Source: Clostridia bacterium (GTDB lineage: Bacteria > Bacillota > Clostridia > Oscillospirales > Acutalibacteraceae). From it: DNA of 64,000 nt. The first letter of the stretch is position 1, and each line of letters starts with the position of its first letter. The stretch spans positions 62,001-126,000 of the forward strand of contig JAFQQM010000023.1 of NCBI GenBank assembly GCA_017410585.1, in the 5' to 3' direction. A model generated the notes under the pieces. The model was not told the DNA's origin. It saw only the letters and a list, made by a program, of their open reading frames with translations, and did not search any database. The position numbers were made by a program, and so were the translations under genes. Shown in pieces: positions 46,441 through 56,053 of this stretch.

Positions 46441-47745
46441 TTATACACTGATCTTACGGTGGGCGTTCTTACGCGTGGAAGGCACGCGGATGCGAGCCGG
46501 TTTACGGTTCGCATTCCGCTCCACCAAAGGATCGGCGCCGTCCTTGATGCAAGCCTCGTTGAAATTGATCTGCTCGATCGTCGGATCAGAGGGCACCTCA
46601 AACATCCAAGGAGTCAGCAGTTCTTCTATAACCGCACGGAGGCCACGGGCACCGGTCTTTCGTTCCAGCGTCTTTTCGGCAACCGCGCGGAGCGCCTCAT
46701 CATCCATCACCAAGCGTACACCGTCCAGATCAAACAGATAGGTGTACTGCTTGAGAATAGAGTTCTTGGGCTCTTTCAAAATGCGCACCAAGGCATCGGC
46801 ATCCAGCGCGTGTAAAGTGGTCACGACCGGCATACGGCCGACCAATTCAGGGATCAAGCCATAGCGGATGATATCCTGCGGAACGACTTGTTGCAACAAC
46901 TTCTCGCGGGAGAAATCCGCTTTGGATCTCACGTCGCCGCCAAAGCCGAGCGAACCGGTCGAGAGACGTTTTTCGATGATCTTTTCCAAACCATCGAAAG
47001 CGCCGCCCAAAATAAACAGAATGTTGGTGGTATCGATCTGCAGACAATCCATCTGCGGATGCTTCCGACCGCCGTTGGGCGGAACGTTGGCAACCGTACC
47101 CTCTAAAATCTTTAAGAGTGCCTGTTGTACGCCCTCACCGCTGACATCGCGGGTGATTGACGGGTTCTCACTGCGACGGGAAATCTTGTCAATCTCATCA
47201 ATATAGATGATACCGCGCTGTGCTTTCTCAATATCACCGTCCGCCGCCTGAATCAAACGGAGCAAAATATTTTCCACGTCTTCGCCGACATAACCGGCCT
47301 CGGTCAGCGTAGTGGCGTCGGTGATAGCAAACGGCACGTCCAAAATACGCGCCAACGTCTGTGCCAAAGCCGTCTTACCCACACCGGTCGGGCCAAGTAA
47401 CAACACGTTACTCTTACCGATCTCGGGATCTTCCGGCGCGCGGTAGAAGATGCGCTTGTAGTGGTTATACACTGCCACAGACAGTGCCACCTTTGCCTCA
47501 TCCTGTCCGATCACGTATTCGTCCAATTGCGTCTTGAGTTCCTTCGGCGTCGGCAGGCGAGCCGGTGCATCATCCTTAGTGGACTTTGTCGGCAATTCAT
47601 CCCCCTCGCGCAAAATGTTTTCGCATTGTGATACGCATTCGTTGCAGATGAACACACCCGGACCGGCCAACAGCCGATATACCTCCTCCTGCGATTTACC
47701 GCAGAAGGAACAATGGACCGAACGGGTTCCGTCGTTTTTAGGCAT
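46441..47745 (-). CDS. clpX: ClpXP protease ATPase subunit ClpX
   Basis: A 434-residue AAA+ unfoldase that feeds ClpP. A four-Cys zinc module is formed by Cys12, Cys15, Cys34 and Cys37 (CSFC and CNEC). Walker A GPTGVGKT is at 118-125 and Walker B is [10 protein letters not shown]. The C-terminal extension is rich in Arg/Lys. It lies 28 bp after clpP, so a clpP-clpX transcript is expected. Confidence 0.98.
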   Translation of the reverse strand: MPKNDGTRSVHCSFCGKSQEEVYRLLAGPGVFICNECVSQCENILREGDELPTKSTKDDAPARLPTPKELKTQLDEYVIGQDEAKVALSVAVYNHYKRIFYRAPEDPEIGKSNVLLLGPTGVGKTALAQTLARILDVPFAITDATTLTEAGYVGEDVENILLRLIQAADGDIEKAQRGIIYIDEIDKISRRSENPSITRDVSGEGVQQALLKILEGTVANVPPNGGRKHPQMDCLQIDTTNILFILGGAFDGLEKIIEKRLSTGSLGFGGDVRSKADFSREKLLQQVVPQDIIRYGLIPELVGRMPVVTTLHALDADALVRILKEPKNSILKQYTYLFDLDGVRLVMDDEALRAVAEKTLERKTGARGLRAVIEELLTPWMFEVPSDPTIEQINFNEACIKDGADPLVERNANRKPARIRVPSTRKNAHRKISV

Positions 47746-47773
47746 GGTTGTTCCTCACTTCCATCATCGTTGT

Positions 47774-48358
47774 TCAGGCACGCTTGTCGATCACTTTATC
47801 GACCAAACCGTACTGGCAAGCCGCATCCGCGGTCATCCAGTTATCCCGCTCGGTATCCCGCTCGATCGTCTCAAGCGGCTGACCGGTCATCTCGGACAAC
47901 ATACGGTTGACACGGCTACGAATGGACAGGATATGCTCGGCCTGAATCTTAATATCGCTGGCCTGACCCTGTGCGCCACCGAGCGGCTGATGGATCATGA
48001 TCTCGCTGTTCGGCAGTGCCATACGCTTGCCCTTTGCACCGGCAGCCAGCAGGAACGCCCCCATACTGGCAGCCATACCGATGCAGATGGTAGACACGTC
48101 GCACTTGATAAACTGCATGGTGTCATAGATAGCCATACCGGCGGAAATGGAACCGCCGGGGCTATTGATATACAGGTGAATATCCTTGTCCGGATCCTGT
48201 CCTTCCAGATACAGCAACTGCGCCACCACCAGCGAAGCGGTCGCGTCATTCACTTCATCGCAAAGCATAATGATGCGATCGTTAAGCAGACGGGAAAAAA
48301 TATCGTAGCTGCGTTCACCGCGGCTGGTCTGTTCGACCACGTAAGGAACCAAACTCAT
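47774..48358 (-). CDS. clpP: ATP-dependent Clp protease proteolytic subunit
   Basis: A 194-residue serine protease forming the ClpP tetradecamer. The catalytic Ser98 is in [11 protein letters not shown] and His123 in [10 protein letters not shown]; the Asp is near 172. ATG 48358 is chosen because AAAGGTG lies 6 nt upstream; a GTG 9 bp earlier overlaps that site. Partner clpX follows directly. Confidence 0.98.
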   Translation of the reverse strand: MSLVPYVVEQTSRGERSYDIFSRLLNDRIIMLCDEVNDATASLVVAQLLYLEGQDPDKDIHLYINSPGGSISAGMAIYDTMQFIKCDVSTICIGMAASMGAFLLAAGAKGKRMALPNSEIMIHQPLGGAQGQASDIKIQAEHILSIRSRVNRMLSEMTGQPLETIERDTERDNWMTADAACQYGLVDKVIDKRA

Positions 48359-48416
48359 AACAAACACCTTTCTTTCTTTTGATCGTTCAAAAAATTATAG
48401 GACGAAACCGCGGATT

Positions 48417-49760
48417 TTATTCCTCGGTCTTCTCCTCCGCCTTCGCTTTCTTGGCGGTGGACTTCTTCGCGGTCTTCTTGGCAACCTTGGCGTTTTCCTT
48501 CACCAGAGTCATCGCCTTCTCAACCGACTTGTCCGCTTTGATGGCATCGGCATTGATGAGCGCCTTGATCTTATCGGCTTCCATATTGTACTGCTCGGCC
48601 ATCTTGTCGTACTCAGCGTTGATATCTTCCTCGGTCACTTCCACGTTTTCCTTCTTGGCGATCGCCTCGAGAGCCAAACGCACCTTGGTCTGCAGTTCGG
48701 CCTGCGGACGAAAATTCTTGCGGAAATCATCCATGGTCATACCGGTGAACTGCAGGTACTGTGCCAGTTCCAGACCCTGCATACGCAGGCGCTGATCAAA
48801 GCTGTTGACCTGATCGTTGACCGCATTCTCATACATCGCTTCCGGAATCTCGCCCTGCACCAAACCGGCCAACTGCTCAGCCAGCGCAGTCTCGTAAGCG
48901 TTGTCGGCTTCCGCCGCCTTTTTCTCTTCCAACTTCTTGCGGGTATCCGCCTTCAACTCGTCAAGCGTATCAAACTCGCTGCAGTCCTTAGCCAGATCAT
49001 CGTTGAGTTCCGGCACTTCGCGGTTCTTGATCTCGTGCAGTTTGCACTTGAAGACCGCCGGCTTGCCCGCCAGTTCAGCGGCGTGATACTCTTCCGGGAA
49101 GGTCACGTTGACGTCAAATTCCTCGTCGACCGACTTACCGACGATCTGCTCCTCAAAGCCCGGAATAAACTGACCGGAACCCAGTTTCAGCGAATAGTTC
49201 TCGCCTTTGCCGCCCTCGAAAGCGACACCGTCAACAAAGCCTTCAAAATCGAAGGTGACGGTATCTTCCAACTGCGCCGCACGGCCTTCCACCGTCACAA
49301 GACGCGCCTGACGGTCCTGCAGAGCCGCCAGTTCGGCATCCACATCGGCATCGGTCACAGTGGCATCCGGTTTCTCCGCCTTCAAGCCAAAGTAACCCTC
49401 AATCTCGATCTCCGGCTTGACGGTGATGACCGCTTTGAAGGTCATACCTTCCTTACCGACGGAGACAACATCCAGATCAATCTTATCTTCCACGAACTCA
49501 TAACCGCTCTCTTTGATGGCGCCATCCAGCGCATCCGGATACACCGCATTCATCGCATCCTCATAGAAGACGTCCGCACCGTACAACTTTTCAATAAGCG
49601 CACGCGGAGCCTTGCCCTTGCGGAAGCCGGGAACGTTGATCTTGCCGACATTCTTGCGATAAGCGGCCTGTACCGCTTTCTCAAAGGTTTCGGCGTCGAC
49701 GACGATCTCCAACTCAACGCGGTTGGCAGTTTCGGTTTTGACAGCATTTTTCAGACTCAT
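48417..49760 (-). CDS. tig: Trigger factor
   Basis: A 447-residue ribosome-bound chaperone and prolyl isomerase. The ribosome-binding tail has the signature VPGFRKGKAPRALIEKLYG near 42-60. A PPIase domain (about 150-240) includes VTFDFEGFVDGVAFEGGKG, and a long helical C-terminal part ends in a Lys/Glu-rich tail (KKTAKKSTAKKAKAEE). It heads the tig-clpP-clpX-lon-engB series. AGGAGGATG lies upstream, and a TATAAT box at 49807-49812 on the minus strand may be its -10, though no good -35 is seen. Confidence 0.97.
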   Translation of the reverse strand: MSLKNAVKTETANRVELEIVVDAETFEKAVQAAYRKNVGKINVPGFRKGKAPRALIEKLYGADVFYEDAMNAVYPDALDGAIKESGYEFVEDKIDLDVVSVGKEGMTFKAVITVKPEIEIEGYFGLKAEKPDATVTDADVDAELAALQDRQARLVTVEGRAAQLEDTVTFDFEGFVDGVAFEGGKGENYSLKLGSGQFIPGFEEQIVGKSVDEEFDVNVTFPEEYHAAELAGKPAVFKCKLHEIKNREVPELNDDLAKDCSEFDTLDELKADTRKKLEEKKAAEADNAYETALAEQLAGLVQGEIPEAMYENAVNDQVNSFDQRLRMQGLELAQYLQFTGMTMDDFRKNFRPQAELQTKVRLALEAIAKKENVEVTEEDINAEYDKMAEQYNMEADKIKALINADAIKADKSVEKAMTLVKENAKVAKKTAKKSTAKKAKAEEKTEE

Positions 49761-49868
49761 TGTTTACATCCTCCTAGTAACTTGTGCATTGCACTTTTTC
49801 ATTTTCATTATAACATAGTGCGGTAGATAATTCCACACCATATCGTGACAAAATTTGAGATTTCGGCA

Positions 49869-50558
49869 TCACAACACCTTGAGCGGGCAGAAGCGAAGCG
49901 CGTCCGCCGACACCAGATGAAAGGTAATGCCATCGTATTCGCCGTTGACGGCGGTACGGATACCGGGGCCGTGAATATGACCGTAGTAACAATCGGTCAC
50001 CGCATAATCCTTCAGCACCTGCATCAGTTCCGGACATTCCTGTCCGTTGCAGACCGGCGGATAATGAAGAAATACCAGCGGCTTGCGCCCCAACCGGATA
50101 GCGGCATTCAAAGACGCTTTCAGCCGACCGACCTCGCGGAGCAATACCTTTTTGTCAGCATCGGCTTCCGCATCAAAAAACCAACCTCGCGTTCCGCATA
50201 CGGCGTATTCCTCCGAAACGGCGACCGCATCGTTATGTACGATAGTCAACGAATCAAAGCCACGCTCTGCAAAGAAGGCATCCATCTTTCGGCGGGTACA
50301 CCACCAGTAATCGTGATTGCCTTTTAACAGCAACTTTCGACCGGGCAGGGAATGCAGAAAGGAAAAATCCGCTTCGGTATCCTCCAGACTCATCGCCCAA
50401 GAGATATCCCCGGGAATCACCACGATATCATCCGGTGTGATCAATTTCCGCCAGACGTTTTCCAAACGGTCGACGTAGTCTTGCCAACCTTGAAACACGT
50501 CCATCGGCTTATCGGCACCGAGCGATAAATGGAGATCCGCAATCGCGTATACCGCCAT
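49869..50558 (-). CDS. Calcineurin-like metallophosphoesterase
   Basis: A 229-residue phosphoesterase of the calcineurin-like fold. Metal-ligand motifs are in order: AIADLHLS near 5, GDISW near 49, LLKGNHDYWW near 76, and FLHYPPV and YYGHIHGPG near the C-terminus. The substrate is unknown; relatives act on nucleotides, phosphodiesters or proteins. ATG 50558 is chosen because it lies 1 bp after the thrC stop with GGTGAG upstream, so translation is probably coupled. An upstream GTG at 50567 is possible. Confidence 0.9.
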   Translation of the reverse strand: MAVYAIADLHLSLGADKPMDVFQGWQDYVDRLENVWRKLITPDDIVVIPGDISWAMSLEDTEADFSFLHSLPGRKLLLKGNHDYWWCTRRKMDAFFAERGFDSLTIVHNDAVAVSEEYAVCGTRGWFFDAEADADKKVLLREVGRLKASLNAAIRLGRKPLVFLHYPPVCNGQECPELMQVLKDYAVTDCYYGHIHGPGIRTAVNGEYDGITFHLVSADALRFCPLKVL

Positions 50559-50559
50559 A

Positions 50560-52056
50560 TCACTCACCGATGCCCAACGACCGCAACACGACGCGGCGCA
50601 TATCTTCTTTGTCGCAGACCTCGGTAAAACGCGGGGTCTTACCCTGCAAGCCGGATAACGGAGCGGGAATTTCCGTGCCGGTCAACGCATGCAGGCGTTC
50701 GGCCTTGGTAAATTCATCCGCCGCATCATCATCGCACAAGGCGCCAAGCACGCTGGCAGGGAACTTGTACGGGTTGGCGGTCGAAGCGATGACCGTCGGG
50801 GTGGTGTCGCCCGTCTCGGCGCGATACTGCTCGTACGCATATACGCCGACGGCCGTGTGCGTATCACAAAGATAACCGTGCTTATCGTACACCGTCTTGA
50901 TCGTTTCGGCGGTCTGTGCATCGTCACAGCAAGCGGCCGCAAACAGCGAAGAGATCTTTTCCTTCACCGTAGCCGGCACCATATACTTACCTTCGGTCGC
51001 CAATGCCGCCATCATCTGGGAGACCGCCGTATCGTCGCGATCACACAGATCGTACAGCAGGCGTTCCAGATTCGACGAGATCAAAATATCCATCGACGGC
51101 GAAGTCGTGGTGAAGAATTCACGGTTACGGTCGTACACGCCGGTGTTGATAAAATCGGTCAAAACGCGGTTGCGGTTGGATGCACAGATCAACTTAGCGA
51201 TCGGCACGCCCATCTGTTTGGCATAGTAAGCCGCCAAAATATCACCGAAATTACCGGTCGGAACAGAGACGTTGATCGGATCGCCCATCTTCAGTTTGCC
51301 GTCTCGCAGAAGATCGCAATACGCCGAAACGTAATAGACGATCTGCGGAACCAAACGGCCCCAGTTGATAGAGTTCGCGCTGGAGAACATTTTGCCGTTC
51401 TCCGCAAGAACGTTCCCCATCTCCTTGCTGGTAAAGATGGTCTTGACGCCGCTTTGCGCATCATCGAAGTTACCGCGGATCGCGCAGACGCCGACGTTTT
51501 CGCCTTCCTGCGTCGCCATCTGCAGTTTCTGCATAGCGCTGACACCGTTTTCGGGATAGAACACCAGAATCTTGGTGTTAGGCGCATCGCGGAAACCCTC
51601 CAATGCCGCTTTACCGGTATCACCGGAGGTGGCGACCAAAATAACGATCTCCTTACCGTCCGAAGTCTTGCCGGCGGAAACGCGCATCAAGTGCGGCAAG
51701 ATCTGCAACGCCATATCTTTAAAAGCACAAGTCGGGCCGTGCCACAGTTCCAACACGTACACGCCGTCTTCCAACTCGTGAAGCGGCGCGACCGCCGCCG
51801 AGCGGAACCGACCGGAAGCATACGCCATCTGCGCACATTCCGCCACCTCATCGGCGGTGAAATCCGTCAGAAACTTTCCCAAAACGCAAGTGGCGCGCTG
51901 AACGTAATCCGCCGAAACGAGCGCCCGCAGTTCCTCCGCCGACAGCGAAGGGATGCTTTCCGGAACAAACAAGCCGCCGTCTTTGGAAATACCCTGCGTG
52001 ATCGCTCGCGCTGCAGACACTTTCACAGCGTTGTCTCGCGTGCTTTGATACAACAA
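50560..52056 (-). CDS. thrC: Threonine synthase
   Basis: A 498-residue PLP enzyme that converts O-phosphohomoserine to threonine. The PLP Lys is in GPTCAFKDMALQILPH near 112. ATSGDTGKAALEGF, the phosphate-binding SVPTGNFGDILAAYYAKQMG stretch and SSANSINWGRL follow. It is the longer yeast/E. coli-type ThrC with an N-terminal domain. Start: AAGGAG lies 8 nt before TTG 52056, while GTG 52065 overlaps the ribosome site. Confidence 0.95.
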   Translation of the reverse strand: MLYQSTRDNAVKVSAARAITQGISKDGGLFVPESIPSLSAEELRALVSADYVQRATCVLGKFLTDFTADEVAECAQMAYASGRFRSAAVAPLHELEDGVYVLELWHGPTCAFKDMALQILPHLMRVSAGKTSDGKEIVILVATSGDTGKAALEGFRDAPNTKILVFYPENGVSAMQKLQMATQEGENVGVCAIRGNFDDAQSGVKTIFTSKEMGNVLAENGKMFSSANSINWGRLVPQIVYYVSAYCDLLRDGKLKMGDPINVSVPTGNFGDILAAYYAKQMGVPIAKLICASNRNRVLTDFINTGVYDRNREFFTTTSPSMDILISSNLERLLYDLCDRDDTAVSQMMAALATEGKYMVPATVKEKISSLFAAACCDDAQTAETIKTVYDKHGYLCDTHTAVGVYAYEQYRAETGDTTPTVIASTANPYKFPASVLGALCDDDAADEFTKAERLHALTGTEIPAPLSGLQGKTPRFTEVCDKEDMRRVVLRSLGIGE

Positions 52057-52109
52057 TGAAATCACTCCTTAATAACAAAAACCGATCGCGCATAACGCGC
52101 GCATAATAT

Positions 52110-52138
52110 ATAATAATATATAGAATCGCATTTGTCAA
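52110..52138 (-). promoter_or_regulatory. Sigma-A promoter of thrC
   Basis: On the minus strand TTGACA, a 17-bp spacer and TATTAT, about 54 bp before the start. No T-box or threonine attenuator is seen in the short leader. Confidence 0.75.
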
Positions 52139-52182
52139 AGAAAAATTGAAAATTTTTACAAAAAATATAAAAGACATTTCGC

Positions 52183-52221
52183 AAAAAAGACAGCGGCGGA
52201 GTCACTTTCGCCTCCGCCGCT
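52183..52221 (-). terminator. Intrinsic terminator downstream of yraN
   Basis: A 10-bp GC stem (AGCGGCGGAG / CTCCGCCGCT) with a 10-nt loop, followed on the minus strand by TCTTTTTT. It lies about 155 bp after the yraN stop and ends the rplS operon. The remaining intergenic sequence is AT-rich with no gene seen. Confidence 0.8.
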
Positions 52222-52375
52222 ACGCTTCATTTTCTTTTCCGCATAATATACCACCAAAATTTTCGGTTTTCACTGTAATGGTTTATCACTTTACTTTCAC
52301 TCATCTTATCAGCAAACGAGGCATTTTCTGCTACTTTTGATTCCGCAATTTATGTAAAGCCAATGAACTTTACAC

Positions 52376-52762
52376 TTAAAATCCGAAGGAACTTCCGGCA
52401 TTGTCAAATGCGTTCTCAAGATGACGGATCCCTTTGGCCTTCATCGGCGATTTCGGATCGGAATATACCTCGATCACATCAAATCGCGGTTGCCGATCGG
52501 TCGGGTGTTGTGCGATATACCCCATCGCCGCCTTGATGATCTTTTGCCGTTTGGATAACGTTACCGCCTCACGCGGTTCAAAATAGGCATTCTCTCCGCG
52601 CGTTTTCACCTCAACGAAAACCAAAAAGCGATCGATCTCGGCGATGATATCCACCTCTCCGAAGCGGGAACGGTAATTGGTTGCCAACAAACGATATCCT
52701 TTATCCAGCAAAAAACGGGCGGCAAGGATCTCCCCTGCCGCACCCGATGAAATCTTCGCCAT
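52376..52762 (-). CDS. yraN: YraN/UPF0102 endonuclease-like protein
   Basis: A 128-residue protein of the UPF0102 family with a restriction-endonuclease-like core: GAAGEILAARFLLDKGYRLL at the N-terminus and the catalytic-type pattern FGEVDIIAEID...LVFVEVKTR. The role is not established; suggested roles are in DNA processing. It starts 3 bp after the rnhB stop and is the last gene of the rplS operon. Confidence 0.93.
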   Translation of the reverse strand: MAKISSGAAGEILAARFLLDKGYRLLATNYRSRFGEVDIIAEIDRFLVFVEVKTRGENAYFEPREAVTLSKRQKIIKAAMGYIAQHPTDRQPRFDVIEVYSDPKSPMKAKGIRHLENAFDNAGSSFGF

Positions 52763-52765
52763 CCC

Positions 52766-53374
52766 TTACTGCTCCTCAAAAAACTTTCTTAAAAAGGACA
52801 TGCGGTGGGCAGGACACGGACCGTACTTGCGCAATGCCTCATAATGAGCGGCCGTGCCGTAGCCCTTATGCTGAGCGAAGCCGTATTCGGGATACTGTTT
52901 ATCCATTTCCAACAGCAGACGGTCACGGCTTACTTTCGCCAAAATGGATGCCGCCGCGATCGAAGCGGATTTCGCATCCCCTTTGACCACCGTACGGGAC
53001 GGCAGTTCCAACCCGCTCGGCGTACGATTACCGTCCACCAGCACCAATGCCGGTGTTTCGCTCAATTGACCGGCCGCGCGGCACATTGCCAGATAGGTCG
53101 CATTGAGAATATTGATCTCCTCGATCTCCTCAACCTCCGCAAAGCCAATACCGTAAGCAATCGCCCGCGAGGTAATTTGATCGAAAAGTTCTTCCCGCTT
53201 TTTCTCGGTCAGTTTTTTAGAATCGTTGATACCGGCAATCTCCAGATCCGGCGGCAAAATGACCGCGGCGGCACACACCGGCCCGCAAAGCGGACCGCGC
53301 CCTGCCTCATCAATTCCCGCAATGATCGGGTAGCCTTCCGCACGCACAGCGGCGTCAAATTCCCAAATTGTCAT
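52766..53374 (-). CDS. rnhB: Ribonuclease HII
   Basis: A 202-residue RNase H2 that removes ribonucleotides from DNA. AGIDEAGRGPLCGPV at 19-33 holds the Asp-Glu pair, LVDGN near 109 the next Asp, and KGDAKSASIAAASILAKVSRD the C-terminal catalytic region. The start overlaps the rbgA stop by 4 bp (ATGA). rbgA-rnhB order is standard in Firmicutes. Confidence 0.97.
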   Translation of the reverse strand: MTIWEFDAAVRAEGYPIIAGIDEAGRGPLCGPVCAAAVILPPDLEIAGINDSKKLTEKKREELFDQITSRAIAYGIGFAEVEEIEEINILNATYLAMCRAAGQLSETPALVLVDGNRTPSGLELPSRTVVKGDAKSASIAAASILAKVSRDRLLLEMDKQYPEYGFAQHKGYGTAAHYEALRKYGPCPAHRMSFLRKFFEEQ

Positions 53375-54258
53375 ACATTTTCTCCGTCTTCGGGTGGAAA
53401 CTCCAGCGTCAGCGCTCCCAGTTTTCCACCACGGTATTCATCCAACAGCATACGCGCCGCCCGCTCGGTATTGACTTCACCGCCGGAAACGAGCATTCCG
53501 CGCTTTCTGCCGATCTGTTGCAGAAGGTCGTATGCCTCTTCTTCCAGTTCGCCGGTCAATTTATACCGTTCGCGCAAGCGATCTTCGTATTCACGGCGAA
53601 GGACGTTGAGCAACACGCACGCCAGTTCTTCCACATCGAGAATATCATCACGCACCGCACCGGTAAACGCCAGATGAAGACCCACCGTTTGATCTTGAAA
53701 CTTTGGCCACAACACGCCGGGGGTGTCCAGTAACAGAATGTCCGAAGATACCGCGTACCAGCGGTTATCGCGCGTTACGCCGGGGCGGTCTTCCGTCTTA
53801 GCGCTACTCCCCTTTTGGTTGATGCGGTTAATAAAAGAAGATTTACCAACGTTGGGAATACCGACCACCATCGCCTTGATCTGGCGGCCGCCCATCCCCT
53901 TCTTCTCCCAAGCGGCGCGTTGTTCCGCCATCACGCTCTTGATAGCAACGTTCAGCTGTTGCAGACCCTTGCCGGAGCGGCAATCCGCTTCCAGCACAGC
54001 ATAGCCCTGCCGACGGAACCACGCACTCCAACGGGCATTCGCCGCCTTATCGGCAAGATCGGCTTTATTTAAAATGAGCAGGCGCGGCTTATTGGGCGCC
54101 AACGCCTGCAGATCGGGATTCCGGCTACTCATCGGGATACGGGCATCCACGATCTCAATCAGCATATCCACTTTCCCCAGATCCGCTTCCATACGGCGGC
54201 GAGCCTTGGTCATATGCCCCGGAAACCATTGAATATCCTTCGACATCGTCTCGTTCAT
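53371..54258 (-). CDS. rbgA: Ribosome biogenesis GTPase RbgA (YlqF)
   Basis: A 295-residue circularly permuted GTPase for late 50S assembly. DIQWFPGHMTKARR at the N-terminus is the family signature. G4 is LNKADL near 62, G1 GIPNVGKSSFIN near 130 and G3 DTPGVLWP near 171. A C-terminal ANTAR-like RNA-binding domain follows. ATG 54258 is chosen because GGAG is 7 nt upstream; an ATG 21 bp earlier overlaps lepB. Confidence 0.96.
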   Translation of the reverse strand: MNETMSKDIQWFPGHMTKARRRMEADLGKVDMLIEIVDARIPMSSRNPDLQALAPNKPRLLILNKADLADKAANARWSAWFRRQGYAVLEADCRSGKGLQQLNVAIKSVMAEQRAAWEKKGMGGRQIKAMVVGIPNVGKSSFINRINQKGSSAKTEDRPGVTRDNRWYAVSSDILLLDTPGVLWPKFQDQTVGLHLAFTGAVRDDILDVEELACVLLNVLRREYEDRLRERYKLTGELEEEAYDLLQQIGRKRGMLVSGGEVNTERAARMLLDEYRGGKLGALTLEFPPEDGENV

Positions 54259-54275
54259 CGTCGTTCTCCATCCGT

Positions 54276-54845
54276 TCATTCTATACCGCCAAACGGTGTC
54301 AACCGCCAGACAGCCTTCCCCATCACGTCGCTTGTCTTGATCAGACCGACTTCCGACCAGCGGCTGTCAAGCGATTCGTCACGATGATCTCCCATCACAA
54401 AGAGATAACCTTCCGGCACCTCGACGGTCATACCGTACGGATCGTTCGGCTGTAACATATTCTGAGAAGAATACACGTACGGCTCATCCAGCCGTTTTCC
54501 GTTGACGTACACCGCATCCGATTCCACTTGTACCGTATCGCCGCCCACGGCGATCACCCGTTTGATCAACGGCTCATCTCTTCCCAGTTCCAGATCCAGA
54601 GCAGAATAGGTCTTTTCGGCGTGATATCGATTGATGACCACAATGTCGCCACGCGACGGTTCATAAAAGAAATTGTTCAGCAACAGACGTTGACCGCTTT
54701 GCAACGTGTTTTGCATCGAATCACCGACCACCTGCGCCTGCCGAAAACCGGCGACGTACAAAAGAGTCGCAATAACCAAGGCCGTAATAGCCACTTCGAC
54801 TACGTCGTAAAGACCCGCCAAAAAGCGGTTTGCTTTGTTCTCCAT
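54276..54845 (-). CDS. lepB: Type I signal peptidase (second of tandem pair)
   Basis: A 189-residue signal peptidase I with one N-terminal span (about 14-33). Catalytic Ser43 is in VVGDSMQNTL and Lys95 in LIKRVIAVGGD; MGDHRDESLDSR is box E. Compared with its neighbour it has a longer loop between boxes B and D. ATG 54845 follows GAGGTGG. The gap to the upstream lepB is 10 bp. Confidence 0.95.
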   Translation of the reverse strand: MENKANRFLAGLYDVVEVAITALVIATLLYVAGFRQAQVVGDSMQNTLQSGQRLLLNNFFYEPSRGDIVVINRYHAEKTYSALDLELGRDEPLIKRVIAVGGDTVQVESDAVYVNGKRLDEPYVYSSQNMLQPNDPYGMTVEVPEGYLFVMGDHRDESLDSRWSEVGLIKTSDVMGKAVWRLTPFGGIE

Positions 54846-54855
54846 ATCTGCCACC

Positions 54856-55407
54856 TCAATCCACGTCGCCGATGGCGTCAAAGGGATAAAACCGGAAGAT
54901 GACTTTGCCGACCAAGTTCTCTTCGCGCACACAGCCGACACTTTCCGAACGACTGTCGGTGGAGTTGTTGCGATGATCACCCATCACAAAAACACAACCA
55001 TCCGGCACGGTTACTTCCATTCCGTTGGGAACGTTCGGATAGGACCCATCCAAATACGGTTCTTCCAGCCGAAGACCGTTGACGTACACCGCATCTTCCT
55101 CTACACGGACGGTGTCTCCTTCCAGACCGATCACACGTTTGATCAGCGGAGCCGCCGTATACCGATCCACCACCACGATATCGCCTTGTTCCGGTTGGTA
55201 GCCGATCGTCCACAGAACCAAACGATCTTTGTCGTTTAGAGTCTTCAGCATCGATTCGCCATCCACCTCGACTACGCGAAACAAAAAGATGAACAGCACC
55301 ACCAATACAGCCAGCGCCGTCACCAAAGCGCCCAACCAATCGAACAGCAGGTGGATAACGGTCTCCGCCAGCGACGACCGCAAATCGTTATTCGGTTTTT
55401 CACGCAT
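54856..55407 (-). CDS. lepB: Type I signal peptidase (first of tandem pair)
   Basis: A 183-residue signal peptidase I with one N-terminal span (about 25-45). Catalytic Ser52 is in VDGESMLKTL and Lys90 in LIKRVIGLEGD; MGDHRNNSTDSR is box E. ATG 55407 is set by AAAGGAGG. It follows rplS across a hairpin, as in Firmicute rplS-lepB-rbgA-rnhB operons. Two adjacent paralogues imply duplication. Confidence 0.95.
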   Translation of the reverse strand: MREKPNNDLRSSLAETVIHLLFDWLGALVTALAVLVVLFIFLFRVVEVDGESMLKTLNDKDRLVLWTIGYQPEQGDIVVVDRYTAAPLIKRVIGLEGDTVRVEEDAVYVNGLRLEEPYLDGSYPNVPNGMEVTVPDGCVFVMGDHRNNSTDSRSESVGCVREENLVGKVIFRFYPFDAIGDVD

Positions 55408-55428
55408 ACGATCGCCTCCTTTGATGGA

Positions 55429-55493
55429 AATAAAAACAAAAGGTTGCCTCAAAACCGGCAGCGCAACGTTCCGCTCCGTGGTTCGAGACAACC
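55429..55493 (-). terminator. Hairpin with T run between rplS and lepB
   Basis: On the minus strand GGTTGTCTC-GAACC pairs imperfectly with GGTTTTGAGGCAACC, followed by TTTTGTTTTTATTT. It may partly terminate after rplS so that lepB is expressed less than the ribosomal gene. Confidence 0.65.
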
Positions 55494-55506
55494 CCTTTGT
55501 TTCGAA

Positions 55507-55851
55507 TTACTTCAGCAACTCTTTGACCTTCGCAGCCTTACCAACGCGATCACGCAGGTAGTAGAGCTTCGCACGGCGGACCTTACCATAGCGGACCACC
55601 TTCACTTCCGCAACACTCGGCGAATGGAACGGGAAAACGCGTTCCACACCGACACCGTAGGAAACACGGCGGACGGTAAAGGTCTTGGCCACGCCGGTAC
55701 CGCGCATAGCGATAACCGTGCCTTCGAAGTACTGGATACGCTCGTTGTTACCTTCGCGGATCTTAACACCCACGCGGATCACATCGCCGATACCAAACTC
55801 CGGCAGCTCAGCCTTCAGGCTGTCAGCAGCAATCAGTTTCAAAGCATCCAT
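55507..55851 (-). CDS. rplS: 50S ribosomal protein L19
   Basis: A 114-residue L19. [43 protein letters not shown], and the C-terminal [18 protein letters not shown] are family hallmarks. ATG 55851 is chosen for the AGGAGG upstream and normal length. It heads the rplS-lepB-lepB-rbgA-rnhB-yraN operon. Confidence 0.98.
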   Translation of the reverse strand: MDALKLIAADSLKAELPEFGIGDVIRVGVKIREGNNERIQYFEGTVIAMRGTGVAKTFTVRRVSYGVGVERVFPFHSPSVAEVKVVRYGKVRRAKLYYLRDRVGKAAKVKELLK

Positions 55852-55987
55852 TTTCAAATTTCCTCCTAAAATTCCAGACATTCATGCCCTACTGGCAGAG
55901 GACTATCCGCTTTAATGTAGTGACGCTTTCGCGCCTGTGCATTAAACCCCGTACAGGCGCAATACGCCCACGGTCCAATACTTGAGC
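55852..55987 (-). promoter_or_regulatory. rplS leader, possible L19 autoregulatory RNA
   Basis: About 135 nt of leader precede rplS. It contains GCGCCTGTACGGGGTTTAATGCACAGGCGC-type pairing (CGCCTGT with ACAGGCG) and CCTCTGCCAGTAGGGCATGAATG just before the ribosome site, which resembles from memory the Firmicute L19 leader motif. Assignment to that RNA family is tentative. Confidence 0.4.
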
Positions 55988-56016
55988 ATTATAACACACA
56001 CTTTTCCGGATTGCAA
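55988..56016 (-). promoter_or_regulatory. Sigma-A promoter of the rplS operon
   Basis: On the minus strand TTGCAA, a 17-bp spacer and TATAAT, about 135 bp before rplS. Confidence 0.82.
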
Positions 56017-56053
56017 GTGTTTTTTATAATTTTTCTCAAAAAATTTTGTTACA

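Noticed and set aside
50689..52059. A 456-codon frame opposite thrC, and similar long antisense frames opposite lon, prkC and the surface protein
   Set aside because: They lie fully antisense to well-supported genes, lack ribosome sites and have compositions expected of shadow frames in moderately GC-rich coding DNA.
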